From positions 224,189 to 288,188 of the forward strand of contig CAUYUJ010014261.1 of NCBI GenBank assembly GCA_963575745.1: DNA of 64,000 bases. The letters are read 5' to 3'. This document shows positions 46,721 to 57,443 of this stretch, in pieces. The notes beneath the pieces were generated by a model. The model did no database searches, was not told the origin of the DNA, and saw only the letters and a list, made by a program, of their open reading frames with translations. The DNA is from Prorocentrum cordatum. Taxonomy: Eukaryota > Sar > Dinophyceae > Prorocentrales > Prorocentraceae. How positions within the stretch are numbered: the stretch's first letter is position 1; each line of letters opens with the position of its first letter. The translations under genes were made by a program, and so were the position numbers.

Positions 46721-46864
46721 GCATCTGGAGCCATCGGAGCGCGTCCCGAAGCCGCCTGCGAACGATCTTGGACGGCGTCCAGCGGTCCGACGAACCTCCG
46801 GGCCCCCCGGGGCCTACATTTGCGGTCGGGGTCCCGGCCCCGGGCCCCTGGACCCGGTGCGCCG

Positions 46865-46916
<52 letters not shown>

Positions 46917-47340
46917 ACAAATATATGTATACACACATGCGTTGATATGCGATAACTGCTATACATATACCGTTTTTCCGCGCACGTGACCACGCCAATG
47001 GTCTATTAGCTCGTTTCCCCGCCCCCTCCTGCGTGCTACCGAATCGTCCCTGCCAACAGCCACGCTGCGCCTCACCGAGAGCCACGAGGACAGCCCAGGC
47101 CCTGGGGGGACGCCCCAACAACCACGCTGCCCTCCCAGGAACCCCGAGGGCAGCCCAGGCCCTGACAGGGAGCACTCGGCCCACGCGCACGGGAGGGGGA
47201 AACCTGCTAGACCACTTACTCCCTCCTTGGCTCTAAAAGGCCGTGTGAAAATGCTGTTTGACTCTCCACCCCTCCCCACACTTAATTGCAGAGGCTTGTC
47301 CTTTGCTGCTGCTACTGCTTATAACATGCATGCGCGAGAG
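46720..47340. other. No gene seen; (TA)n microsatellite and two-copy GC-rich repeat
   Basis: (TA)n runs from 46866 to 46906, then GTGTGT. At 47053-47170 a repeat around CACGCTGC and GGCAGCCCAGGCCCTG occurs twice. 47200-47340 is the 3' flank of the DIRS-like element. Confidence 0.5.
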
Positions 47341-47344
47341 GAGA

Positions 47345-48346
47345 TCATTCAGAACAATCAAAGAAGGCGCGCAACAGTGCAAGGCCGTACTGTACGGCTG
47401 AGGCGGCCTGGTCCTGGGGCCGCACCTTCACCAGGTCGGCGACGGCGCCCTCCACGTAGAGCCGCGCCGTCATCGATGACGCCCAGCGGCCCGCGACGAG
47501 CGTGGCCTCCATCGAAGACGACTTCAGGAAAAAAAGTCGGAAGCGCCTCCGCGGCGGCACGAATGCCACGAGAACGGGCCTGGCACCGGCAGCCCGCGCG
47601 CCAGGGCCGCCAGCGCGCTCCTCAGCTGCGCGGGCGACCGCCGCGACAGAGGCTCGTCGGCGCGCCGATGCCGCGCAACCAGCCGCAGCATCTCCTTTGC
47701 GACCCGCGAGCGGATGACCACGGCCTCGGCGCCATCTTTGCCCGCCGTCGTCTTGGACGTGCTGATCCGGAGGACGATGACTTCGCCTCGATCCATCACA
47801 TCCTGCCCGCGGAGGGCGAAGGCCTCGCCGCCGCGCAACATGCCCTCGAAGCCGATGAGGAGCAAGGCGCCCACGTCGAACGCCGCCGCCTCCGCTGCCA
47901 GGCCAGCCACGGCCCCCGCAATCTCGGGCGTGAGCGGCAGCGCCCGGCCTGCAGGCTCGGCGCGGCGCCACGCCTTCAGCAGCGCCCAGGAGAGGTCCAG
48001 GCGCCGCCGCAGCCTGGGCACCGCAAAGATCACGCCCGCCACAATGTTGTTGGCGAGCGCGATGCCAGCTCCCTCGCTCCACTTTGCCTCGAGGAAGTTG
48101 GCGACGAGGCTGTCGGCATCCTCTCCGTCGTCGCCGAGGGCTCCGATATCCTGGGGGGCACGCCTCGTAGTGCCTCAGGAGCTCTCGGACCGCAGCGGCA
48201 CATCTCCTTCGGGTCGCAGCGCCGACCCGCAGCGATGCCAGCGTCTGCGCGCGCTGGCTCCGCTGCTTTAGCACAGCAGCCGCGCGCCGCGTGGGCGCGC
48301 GACGGGCGGCCCTGCGGCGCGCCTCCTGAGCCGCGGCCGACGCCAC
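47345..48346 (-). CDS. Tyrosine recombinase of the DIRS-like element (frameshifts)
   Basis: The N-terminal SAM-like part (SLRVGAATRRRCAAAVRELLRHY, about 48240) is in one frame. The catalytic part (48042-47524 and just upstream, LEAKWSEGAGIALANNIV) is in a second. The last part returns to the first. Catalytic signatures are R in GFEGMLRGGEAFALRG (about 47833), a SKTTAGK strand for the Lys, H-x-x-R in WHSCRRGGASDFF (about 47555), and the nucleophile Y in GRWASSMTARLYVEGAVAD (about 47460). So R-K-H-R-Y are all present. The frame changes fall at a C6 run (about 48160) and at an A7/T7 run (about 47529), both prone to sequencing slips. The enzyme integrates the element's circular DNA by strand exchange. 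Confidence 0.7.
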   Translation of the reverse strand: MASAAAQEARRRAARRAPTRRAAAVLKQRSQRAQTLASLRVGAATRRRCAAAVRELLRHYEACPPGYRSPRRRRRGCRQPRRQLPRGKVERGSWHRARQQHCGGRDLCGAQAAAAPGPLLGAAEGVAPRRACRPGAAAHARDCGGRGWPGSGGGGVRRGRLAPHRLRGHVARRRGLRPPRAGCDGSRRSHRPPDQHVQDDGGQRWRRGRGHPLAGRKGDAAAGCAASARRRASVAAVARAAEERAGGPGARAAGARPVLVAFVPPRRRFRLFFLKSSSMEATLVAGRWASSMTARLYVEGAVADLVKVRPQDQAASAVQYGLALLRAFFDCSE

Positions 48347-48351
48347 AGCTT

Positions 48352-48900
48352 CCTCGACGGCTCGTCTGCGGGGTTGTCCTAACGTAGCCGATCAGAGGGC
48401 ACATGTCCGCCGCTATCGCCATGGCCAACCAGCGCTTAAGAGCCGGCTGCAGGCGGCGGCTGCTGCTGCGGCCCTTGGTGACGATGGCCGCGACCACTTG
48501 GCTGTCCACGAGGTGCAGCCAGCGCGAGCCGTGCCGCACTGACTTGCGCGCCCTCCAGCGCAGCGCCGCCAGCGTCGCCTGCAGCTCGCGCACGTTGATG
48601 TGCGCGCGCCTCTCCCGCGGCCACGCCATGCTCAGGACGACTCGCCAACGCCGCGCGAAAGGGCCCAGGCTCGACCTCGGCCAACCTCTTGCACGGTAGG
48701 GCAGGCCGCAGTCGAGGCGGATGTCCGAGCCGCCCTTTTCCGCCCGGCTGAGGTAGTGCAGGACCAGGAACCTCGCCTCTTCGGTGTCCGGGATGCCCGC
48801 GCTGTCCTCGAAGGTCCCGCACTGGTCCCAGGTCTCGCGGCACTGGCCCACGTGCGCCAGCTCCTCGACCGTGAAGGGCCGCTCTAGAGCCCCTTTCCGC
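48352..48900 (-). CDS. RNase H, second part (E-D-D segment), downstream of the methyltransferase
   Basis: The frame covers VEELAHVGQCRETWDQC through HINVRELQATLAALRW (catalytic Glu, about 48580), LHLVDSQVVAAIVTKGRSSSR (catalytic Asp, about 48505), and GYVRT at 48390. There a missing A turns NPADEPSR into another frame; read one base over, the NPADEPSR motif with the last Asp is intact at about 48370-48350. These are DIRS-type RNase H signatures. The first catalytic Asp (SDAS) lies 1.5 kb upstream, before the methyltransferase. Confidence 0.65.
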
Positions 48901-51900
48901 CAGGAGGACGTGCTGCGAAGCCCATGCCACGGCGTGCACGCTGAAACTGTTGCCGAGGAGGAAACACCTGGCGTCCGCCGCGTCGATCGGGTTCGAGCCT
49001 TTCGTCGCTGCGGCGGTGTAACTGACATCGAATCCCAGCAACCGCTCTCTTTCCTCGCAGCTCGGGAGTCGTCTAGGCCGATCGCTAGCAAGGCATCGCA
49101 GAAGGTTTTTGTCCTCGTATAGCAAAACAGGATAGCGAAAGGAGTCGGCCTGCCAACGGCTTCTAGCCTCGCTCGTGGCCTGGGCGAGCCCACGCGGGGC
49201 TCACGGGAAGCTCGGCAGCGGCCTGCAGCACGCGAGCGTCGGGAACGAGGCAGGGCGCCCGTCCCAGCGCCAGCCGGCGTCCTCCCAGTCGAAGTCAATC
49301 GCCGCGCCCGTCTCTGCAACGACCTCCAAGCAGAAGCCCCTGTCGACGATGCTGTACGGCTCCGCGAGCTGCAGCTGCCAGCTGAGCCAGCAGAGCCGCG
49401 GCCTTCGGCACGGAACGAGGGCCGACGAGCAGATCAAGTAGGGCACAGCCTGCGTGCGCTCGGTGATCGCACGGACGTTGGCCTCCGACATGCTGGCCAC
49501 GTTCTCGAGCAGAGAGTAAAGCTTCCTGCCGAAGGCCCTCCGCAGGAGGCTGAAGATCCTCGGGACTTCGAAGAACAGCGAGCTTTTGCGTCCTCGCAGG
49601 CCGCCTCCGCTCGCGTTGAGGCGAGACAGGTCCTGGCATGGACTGCCAGCGCCCGCGACGCAGACGTCGACGACATGGCCGAAGGCGGCGACCAGGTCCT
49701 CGACGCAGCGCTCGTCAACGCGCGCGACGTCGCCCCAAACGATCGCTCCTAGCCAACGCAGCCTGACCACCCGCCTGGCCTTCGCGTCCGTCTCGGCCGT
49801 GACGTAGGCGACAATCCGCACGGGCAGCCGCGAGAAGGCCACAGCGAGGCCCCCGATGCCGTCGAACAGGCCCACCACAAGCACGTTGAGCAGTCTGACG
49901 ACGACTGATGCCGGGATGCGAGGGTTCGACGTCGTCCACGGGCGCCGCGGGTCCGTCGGCATGTTCAGGAGCCGCGCCCCAACTCCGAGGTGATCTGCAA
50001 CTTCACCAGCTGCCCCGAGTGCCGTGTGAGCCTCGAGCCTCAAGCCCGTGGGCGCGCAGACGCCGCCACCGAACTCCGAGGCGTCCGACACGGTGGCCAT
50101 GCCGTCGAGGTGGCTGCGCAGGGAGGTGGCAGCCGCAGGCAGCAGCATGAGGCTGAGGACCAGTTCCTCCACCATCTCGGCGTTGTAGCGCACAGCTGCG
50201 CGCGCGCCTGAGAGCGCCCAGATGGAGTTCAGCAGGCCGAAGAGCGGGCGCCTGAATTCGAACGCCCGCACGAGCTTCCCGAGGGCCGTCATGCACACCC
50301 GCCGCGGCACAGTCTCCAGCGCCAGCGTCGCGAAGCAGAGGGCCGCAATGGCCAAGACCTTTTGCCGCGGCGCCGCAAGCCCCCCGCTCTCTCTGTCGAT
50401 GTCCGCGCCCATGCGCTCGACCCGCAGCTGGCGCAGGTGCGCCTTCTCGGCCGAGTACGCAACGCCAGCCCGCCGGTAGCTTTCTCTTGCATGCTGCTGC
50501 AGGTCGGCCTCAGTGCCTATCATCTGGCGAGCGCGCACTTTCTCCACAATCTCGGGCGCATCGAAATCATCGATGTAGACCTGCCACCAGCCGGCATCGC
50601 GCCCGCTGCCTGCCTCGACGGCGGGGCGGGCCTCGTCCTTCCGCCACTCCAGGTCAGGCGGCAAGCCCGCGCCTGACGGCGGCGGCAGGCGGCACAGCCT
50701 GCGGTGGATATGCTGGTAGACGGGCACGGCCAGCATCCAGCCCATCGCGATGACGGCGGACGCGAGGTACACCTGGCGCTCGGGGCGGCCGAACAGCGCG
50801 CCAGGGAGCGGCCTCCCCACCGCCATGCACGGGTGCCAGGCCGCGGGCACCCTCCAGACGAAGAAGGCGCCCTTCTGGTCGTCGCCCGACCACAGCAGCA
50901 GCTTCCCCTCGGGAAGTTGAAGGGAGGTCCAGCTCGTCGAGCTGGCCAGCGCCGACGCCTCGCCCACGTGCGGCTTGAGCAGAGCGTTGCCTGGCACCAT
51001 GTTCAAGATGAGCCTGGTGACGCGGGCGGCCCCAGGGCCTGGCACACCCTTCTTCTCGACTGCGAAGCGGCCGTTGAGAAGCAGCTCGCCCCGCACCCGG
51101 ATGAGCCTCTCCTCGGGCAGCACCGTGAAAATCCCGAGGTCAACGAGGTGAACCGCGAGCTCGCGCAACCCCGCCTCGGAGTCGACGTTGACCCTCGCCC
51201 GCGGCAGGGGGGCGGGCCAGTCTGCCTCGGGCAGGAGGGCCTTCTCCGGCGCCGAGAGCCATTCTGCAACGTCGGGCCCCACGAAGTCCAGCGCCTCCAG
51301 CGTCGCAGCGTGCTCGGCCTGAGGCAGCCCTGGGGCCAGCTCCGCGAGTACGCAGGGCAACGCCTTCGCAACCGGCTCACCCGCGTAGTCGACCGTCGAC
51401 TCAGCCAGGGCCGCGCTCGCGGAGGGGACGACGATCTGGTTGAACGGGTCCCCGACGAAGCTCATGACGCGCTCCCGCAAGAAAGCCAGGGACCGTTCCT
51501 GCGCCTGCGACAAACGCGGGTGGTGCCTCCAAGCCTCCTTGCAGCGGCCGCAGTACAGGTAGTTGAGGCCGACCACCACCACAAAGAGCCAGGCCTCCTC
51601 CATGGCCTGACGCGCGACAGGCCGACTCCGCGGGGCACATCCCTTCATTTTGCTGTCCGACCAGCGCCTGGCAGCCGTAACATCAGGCAGGGGCAGCGGC
51701 AGAAGGTCGCGAACGCGTCTGCCGCTCCCGCAAAGTGTGGTCACGTGCGCTGAGAACTGTCTGCAGAAGGATCCCAGGCTGCCAGGGTGGTACTCCACGA
51801 GCTGCATCAAGTGGATCGCGAAGTCGACCTCCGAGACCTCCGCGCCGAAGCGGACGCCGATCGAGGCCCGCCAGCTGGCCGCCTCGCCAGCGCCAGCCGC

Positions 51901-52630
51901 AGGGGTAGCAGCCGCCACCGGCGCGCCCCCGCCTGCGGCTGCGGCGCTTGCCACAGGGGTAGCCGCCGCCCCAGGCGCCTCCAGCGGCAGCGACCCAGGC
52001 GGCGCCGCCTCAGCCCCGGCCAGGATTCTGGGCCCAGAGCGCGGCGGCCCAGAATCGCTCCGGCACGCCGCTGGGGCCGCCGCGGCCGCCACGGGCGCCG
52101 CGGCCAGGATTCTGGGCCCAGAGCGCGGCGGCCCAGAATCGCTCCGGCACGCCGCTGGGGCCGCCGGGGGCGCCGCGCGCGCCCCGGCCAGGATTCTGGG
52201 CCCAGAGCGCGGCGGCCCAGAATCGCTCCGGCACGCTGCTGGGGCCGCCGGGGCCGCCGCGGGCGCCGCGGCCAGGATTCTGGGCCCAGAGCGCGGCGGC
52301 CCAGAATCGCTCCGGCACGCTGCTGGGGCCGCCGGGGGCGCCGCCGGCGTCCCAATCACTTGCGGTGGGCCCTCGTGGCCTCCAGCAAGCGCGCGCTGTA
52401 TAGGCCTTCGCCGTCTCGCCTTCCTTCTTCGGCCACCTCGTCTTCGCAGCCCTCCAGCCGATCTTGTCCTCCGCGGAGCGATCGTCGAGCTGCGCCGCGC
52501 GCTGCCCCGGCGGCCGCCCAGCCTTGGCCGCGCCCGACGCCGCCGCGGGCCGCGGGGACAGGCGGCCGAGCTGCTCCCGCGCTGCAGCGGGGCCCCCCCC
52601 CCCCGCACGGCCTGCAGGAGGAGGCGCCAA
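48880..52630 (-). CDS. RT, first RNase H strand and cytosine-5 DNA methyltransferase fusion
   Basis: The open frame 52608-49201 (1,135 codons) continues past one TGA (49203-49201) to about 48880. N-terminal: four exact-period 28-residue repeats. RT: RLILNMVPGN, SGDDQKGAFFVWRVPAAW (motif A Asp, about 50890) and QVYIDDFDAPEI (YIDD, about 50560). RNase H start: ATVSDASEFGGGVC (about 50085). Methyltransferase: motif I GLFDGIGGLAVAF (about 49860), motif IV GAGSPCQDLS with the catalytic Cys (about 49640), motif VI LLENVASM (about 49500), motif VIII RRPRLCWLSW (about 49395), and after the stop motifs IX-X, EERERLLGFD and LLGNSFSVHAVAW (about 48940). All key residues are present. The stop separates the target-recognition part from motif IX and could be a CGA to TGA change. 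The family transfers methyl groups to cytosine in DNA. Confidence 0.8.
52018..52352. repeat. Tandem repeat, 84 bp x 4, in frame in pol
   Basis: AGGATTCTGGGCCCAGAGCG recurs at 52022, 52106, 52190 and 52274, an exact 84-bp period. Each unit encodes 28 residues with CRSDSGPPRSGPRILA on the minus strand. A palindromic core, GCCCAGAATC/GATTCTGGGC, lies in each unit. Confidence 0.95.
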
Positions 52631-54365
52631 CGGCGGGCGCGCCTCCTCCCGGCCAGACCCCTAGCCCGGCTTCCGCAGCTTCGCCGGCAGCTCCTCCAGC
52701 TTGAGCTCGCCCATCTCGATGCTGCGGATCATCTCCTCCTCCTTTTTTCCTGGGCGTCGTCGGCTGGTCGCGGGCAGGGATCAGCTCGAGCCACTTCGCC
52801 GCGTGCCAGTGGCCGTCGCCAACAGCGGTCTGGAGCGTCTTCAGTCGCTGGGTCAGCAGGCCCAGGGTCTGCGCCGTCTTGCCCTGGAGCAGGCAGTCGA
52901 TCGCCTCCGACAGCGTCCGCATCTCGCGGTAGGCCTCGGAGCCGATCTGCGCCGCCGGATTCTGCGGCAGGTAGACTGTGAGGAGGTATCGCAGCGCGAT
53001 CGCCGACGACGGGTCCACCGACGTCTCCCCGTCGAGGCCGCCCAGGAACGACGCCATCTCGCCGAGGGTGAGCCCCGACAGCCTGCCCGGACACTCCGTC
53101 GCGAGCTTCCTGCAGTGCGCCCGCTTCGCTGCCAGCCCTCGCGGCAGGTCGGCGCCGTCCGCCCCCGAGAGCAGATCTGCGCCAGCGGAGGACTCGGCGC
53201 CGCCTGCCGCCTGCGCCGCCATCGACTTCAGGGCCATCATCAGCGCCGAGGCGAGCTGCTGCACGCCGCCGCTCGCCCCGCCCTCGGCGCCGCGCGAGGC
53301 GGCCGCGGCCCCATCGCCTCCAGCAGCCGCAGCCACCTTCGCGGCCTTCCCAGCCCTCTCGGCCAAGATGTACGCGAGACCGCACTTCGGTGGCTCGGCA
53401 GCCGCGGCGGGGGCGCCTGGGCCCGCAGCAGCAGCCGCGCCTGCCCTCGCGGGGCCCGCTGCGTCGGCGAAGCGCACCCTCGCGGCCTGCAGCTTGCTCT
53501 GCAGGGCCTCGCGGAGCGCGGGCTGGCCCGACGGCGCCGCCTCGAGCTCGGCGAGAGCGTGGCCCTCCAACAGCTCGTCGAAGGGTCCGGCAGGCGGCCC
53601 TCTCGCAAGCGCCGGGCGCTCGCCGCGGCGGAGAGCAGGGGGGCGTCCGCCGCCGCTCCCGCGCGGCCAAAGGAGCTGCGCGGGCCACACCGCCTCTGGA
53701 TTGCTCGCGTGGCACTCGTCGAAGGCAGCCTCGACCTTCTCTCGGCCCAGGCGCACAGCGTCCGTCACGTGGACCAGCTCCTCGCACGCACGGGGGGGCT
53801 GGACGTCGCAAGGCACGCCCCGGCAGACGCGCAGCAGGAACGACGCCTTGATCGCGCCTGGCGCTCCAGCGTTCGAGGCCCACCAGTCCCAGTAGGCGTC
53901 GTCGCTTAACAGGAGCCGCTCCGCGACCCGCACCGCCATCCAGTAGAAGGTGCACTGCTCCTGGCCCTGCGCGTTCCACCCCGTGCTCCGGCACACCTCC
54001 TCGGGCACAATCCGCTCGGGCTCGGCTGCCGCAGCGGCAGCGCCGTCGGGAGACGGCACGCGCTCGCCCCCGTCGAGCCCCTCCTCCTCGCTGATGAGGC
54101 CCTCCGCGTCCACCGCGCCGCCATCGGCTCTCGCGGCTTCGGCCATAGGCCTCCAGTCCCGCGGCCGCCGCGGGCGCCTGCCCCGCCAGGCGTGCGGCGG
54201 GGCCGCGCGATGCCGCGGCGGACGGCCCTCCCTCGCACCTCGGGCAGCAAAGGGCGGCACCCCGAGGCGGGGCGAGGGGGAGGGCCTCACTCTCTGGCTC
54301 AAGGCCAGGAAACACCTGCTTTTGAGCCAGATCAGCTCTGGAACGGAAGACGGCGTGCGTTTCAC
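52356..54365 (-). CDS. Gag-like ORF of the DIRS-like element
   Basis: The first ORF is open for 669 codons, but the natural start is probably the Met at 54146 (MAEAARADGGAVDAEGL), since the 73 residues before it are Arg/Pro-rich. Conserved-looking blocks: WNAQGQEQCTFYWMAVRVAE, CRGVPCDVQPPRACEELVHV, Ala-rich middle, CRKLATECPGRLSGLTLGEM, SEAYREMRTLSEAIDCLLQG, and TQRLKTLQTAVGDGHWHAAK. After TTPRKK the frame turns Gly-rich. One base over it reads KEEEMIRSIEMGELKLEEL and stops at 52663-52661, which looks like the true C-terminus. The switch sits in an A6 run (about 52745). It would form the element's nucleoprotein. No zinc knuckle was seen. The next ORF starts within about 60 nt. Confidence 0.6.
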   Translation of the reverse strand: MKRTPSSVPELIWLKSRCFLALSQRVRPSPSPRLGVPPFAARGAREGRPPRHRAAPPHAWRGRRPRRPRDWRPMAEAARADGGAVDAEGLISEEEGLDGGERVPSPDGAAAAAAEPERIVPEEVCRSTGWNAQGQEQCTFYWMAVRVAERLLLSDDAYWDWWASNAGAPGAIKASFLLRVCRGVPCDVQPPRACEELVHVTDAVRLGREKVEAAFDECHASNPEAVWPAQLLWPRGSGGGRPPALRRGERPALARGPPAGPFDELLEGHALAELEAAPSGQPALREALQSKLQAARVRFADAAGPARAGAAAAAGPGAPAAAAEPPKCGLAYILAERAGKAAKVAAAAGGDGAAAASRGAEGGASGGVQQLASALMMALKSMAAQAAGGAESSAGADLLSGADGADLPRGLAAKRAHCRKLATECPGRLSGLTLGEMASFLGGLDGETSVDPSSAIALRYLLTVYLPQNPAAQIGSEAYREMRTLSEAIDCLLQGKTAQTLGLLTQRLKTLQTAVGDGHWHAAKWLELIPARDQPTTPRKKGGGDDPQHRDGRAQAGGAAGEAAEAGLGVWPGGGAPAVGASSCRPCGGGGPRCSAGAARPPVPAARGGVGRGQGWAAAGAARGAARRSLRGGQDRLEGCEDEVAEEGRRDGEGLYSARLLEATRAHRK

Positions 54366-54479
54366 GTTTCACGGGAAATGGTATGGCCATACAAGTCTGT
54401 ATACGGGCATACATTAATCCGCCACCGTGCCGCTTGGCACGCATGGGCGTGTCCTCAGGTCCCTTGACTAACACTTCTA

Positions 54480-56999
54480 AGCCTCAATCCTAGCCCCTGA
54501 AAAGTCGGAGACACCCGGGATGATCCTAAAGTGCTCCGAATCGCCGAAAGATCGCTCCAAGACGCCCAAAACGACCCCAAGGAGCCTCCAAGACAACCTC
54601 AGTGGCCTCCAAGAGGCTTCCCAAGAGGGCCCGAAATGGCTGAAATAATGTTTTCCGTGTGTGGTTGTAGGATGTTGGCGTTCTCGCATTTTCCAGGAGA
54701 GCCCAAAATCGAATCGACAAGTCGAATCGGCGAACTGAACCGCATCGGCGGAGATCGGCAGCCAAGTCGCCAGAAGTCGAATCGGCAGAAATCGGCAGGC
54801 TAGTAGGCCTCCATTGAGAAATCGGAATCCGAAGTCGAATCGAATCGGAATCGGAAACCGTCGAAGCTGAATCGGATCGGACAGGATGAATCGAAACGAG
54901 CCCTGATGTTCGGTTTCCCGACGCTCCAAGACCTCCCACGAGGCTCCCTAGATCGCCCCACGACGGCCCCAGAGGCCCCCAAGAGGGCCCAAGAGGGCCC
55001 GCCCGATGACGGCCCAAGAGGCGCCCAAGACGGCCCAAAGACGGCCCCAAGAGGAGGCCCAGATGGGGAACGAACCCGAGCGAACATTTCGAGCCCTCGG
55101 CCCCGAAGACACACCCAGGCGCCCCCAAGAGGCCCCAATATGCTCCCAGGAGCCCCCAAGAGGCCCCCAGGAGGCCCCCAAAAGGTCCCCAAGAGGCCCC
55201 CAAGATGCTCCCAAACCGCTCCCAAGACGTCCCAGAGAGCGCTCCGAAGAGAACCGAAAAAACATCCCTGAGAACTCTGACCCACAACCCAGGCACGGTG
55301 ACGGGATGGGCCAAAGGCCATTGGATATCCGCCGCCCCCTCTGGAGGGGGGCCTGGCGTGCTGAATGTTTTTACGGCCACAGGGGTGCCTGGCTGGGTCC
55401 AAAAGACCTCCACCTGGGGCTTCACACTAGGATGCCCCACATGTTCCTATATCTTCTGGGCTTTTGTCTTCCCCCCATTTCCCATAGTTTCCCATATCTT
55501 CCTGGGGATCGACGATTAATTGTGTCTGTGTGTTTTTTTCTCCCCTCCTGACGAAAGGCCGCCCGCAAGCAAGAATGCCCAGTCGCCTCTAAGACAGCCC
55601 AGTCGGCCCGGCGTGGTCTCCAAGGCCTCCAGGACGGCATCCGAGCTGGCCAAGATGGCCCCAAGACGCCCCCAAGAGGGCCCAAGATGCACCCCAGACG
55701 GCATAAGATGGCTTCAAGCAGGGCTGAATCTAAACGGTTTGTTTCGTTTTCGTGTTGTTGTCGTTTTCCCTCGCTTTTGTCTCGAATCCGCCTTTGCCGC
55801 AAAACGAAACCTAAACGAAAACCGCCCACGAAATCACCAAAAGCACCGTTTCGGTCCAGCCCTGGCCTCAAGATGGCCGAAGACGGTCCAAGAGGCTCCC
55901 AAGGAGCCTCCAAGACGGCCCCAGGAGGCCTCCAGAAAGGGCAGCAGGCAGGCCTGAAGAGGCCGAAACCAGATGATGTTCCTTAACTCGTTGAAGGTCT
56001 TCCGACGGTCCAAGACGGCCCAGAAGGGCCCCAAGATCGCCCCAAAAAAGCTTTCAAGATGGCCACGTAGCGGCCCAGGAGGCTCCCGAGATGGCCCCAC
56101 GAGGACTTCAAGACGGCCCAAGAGGCCTCCAAGACGGCCAGGATGGCCTCCAAAACGGCCATGAAGCACCCCAAGAGAGCTCCAAATAGGTCCAAAGAGG
56201 CCCCCAAGACAGCTCCCGACGGCGTCAGACGGGCCAGGAACGCCCTAAGACGGCCAAAGAGGCCCCCAAGAATGCCCGACAGGCCCCCAAGAGGCCCAAG
56301 GAGACCCCCAAGACGCCTCCAGGAGGCCCCCAGGAACCTCCCAGGAGGCTCCAAATGTGCCCCAAGAGGTTCCCCGGAGGCCTCCTTCTCCTCCTACTCC
56401 TCTTCTTCCTTACTCCTCTTCCTCCTCTTCCTCCCTCTCCTGATCCCCCCTTTCATCCCAAGTGCTCCCAGCAGAATTTCCAGAGCAGCTTGGGGAACTC
56501 ATAGTCCGATGGCTTGGCCACGCGTTTAGCCACAGAGGCGCCTCCCCAAAAAGCAGGGGGCGGCGGTGATTCGCCGTAGGCATCTTCGATATCCGACCCC
56601 CCCCGTTGATTTATAACAGGTGTGCCTGGCGTGCTAAACCTCATTGAAGGTCGGGGTTCTTTTGTAAATCGCCTCATTGCGCCGGCGGCCACCCGGACAA
56701 CTCCCCAAATCCCCCTCTGGTGGCCAAAACCGCCCTCAGGATGGCCCGGGCGAGCCAACGTGGCCTCCAAGATGCCTCCAAGACGCCTCCAAGACGGCCA
56801 GGATGGCTTCAAGGTGCCGTAACCCCAGATGGCTCGAAGATGCACCTAAGACGGCCCAAGATGCACCCAAGACGGCCCAAGATGGCTCCAAGATGGCCCA
56901 ACACGGCTCGAGAGGCCGCAACAGGCCTCCAAGACGACCCAAGGGGCCTCCGAGAGGGCCTCCAGGAAGGCTCAGAGTGGCCAAAATCTGATGATCCTC

Positions 57000-57039
<40 letters not shown>

Positions 57040-57430
57040 GTGTGTTACTTTTTTGTTGGCTTTCCGACAACCCAAAGACGGTCCAAGAGGCCCCAACAAT
57101 CTCAAAAAAACCTCCATGATGGCCCCATACTTTAACGGCCCAAAAAGCTTCCAAAACGGCACCAAAAGGCCCCGAGACGGCCCAAGAGGTTTCCAAAACG
57201 TCCAATATGGCCTCCAAGACATCCGTGAAACACCACCCAAGAAGGCCCATAGAAACCCCCAAGACGCCGCCCGACGGCGCCTTAGGGGCCAAGAACGCCA
57301 CAAGACGGCCAATAGAGCCTCTCTAGAAAGCCCCCCAAAACAAAAACCCTCGTGATGCCGAGGGAAGCCCGCAAGAGGCCTCAGAAACCCCCATGAAGCT
57401 CCCAGGAGGCCCCAAGAGAGCCCCAAGTGG
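54480..57430. repeat. CCAAGA-type minisatellite field with CCT tract and conserved tails
   Basis: (A)CGGCCCAAGAGG(C/G)C units fill 54540-54660, 54920-55270, 55600-55730, 55860-56390 and 56730-57430. A TCC/TTC tract lies at 56382-56450. The tail GGCACGGTGACGGGATGGGC is at about 55295, and GGTGATTCGCCGTAGGC at 56562. 54700-54900 has an AATCGG/GAATCG repeat (5-7 bp). (TG)n is at 57002-57044. No gene. Confidence 0.8.
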
Positions 57431-57443
57431 TTCCCGCCAGGCC

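Larger units (their letters stand above)
47345..54400 (-). mobile_element. DIRS-like retroelement carrying a DNA methyltransferase, about 7 kb
   Basis: Minus-strand order: gag (54146-52661), reverse transcriptase, first RNase H segment, cytosine-5 DNA methyltransferase, remaining RNase H, tyrosine recombinase. RT plus tyrosine recombinase in place of a DDE integrase is the hallmark of DIRS-type elements. Published work on dinoflagellates (de Mendoza and colleagues, 2018) described retrotransposons that acquired DNA methyltransferases, and this fits that class. Terminal repeats were not found. Only one in-frame stop (49203-49201) and a handful of frameshifts, mostly in homopolymers, were seen. 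Confidence 0.8.

Noticed and set aside
42261-46955. Many 150-400 codon frames such as PKRPPRGPQEAP or LGLLGASWG types
   Set aside because: They are stop-free readings of the TCTTGG/CCAAGA minisatellite in several frames at once.
49201-49203. Genetic-code reassignment to explain in-frame TGA/TAA/TAG in both retroelements
   Set aside because: All three stops occur at such sites, the elements also carry frameshifts, and dinoflagellate nuclear genes use the standard code; decay or point error is simpler.
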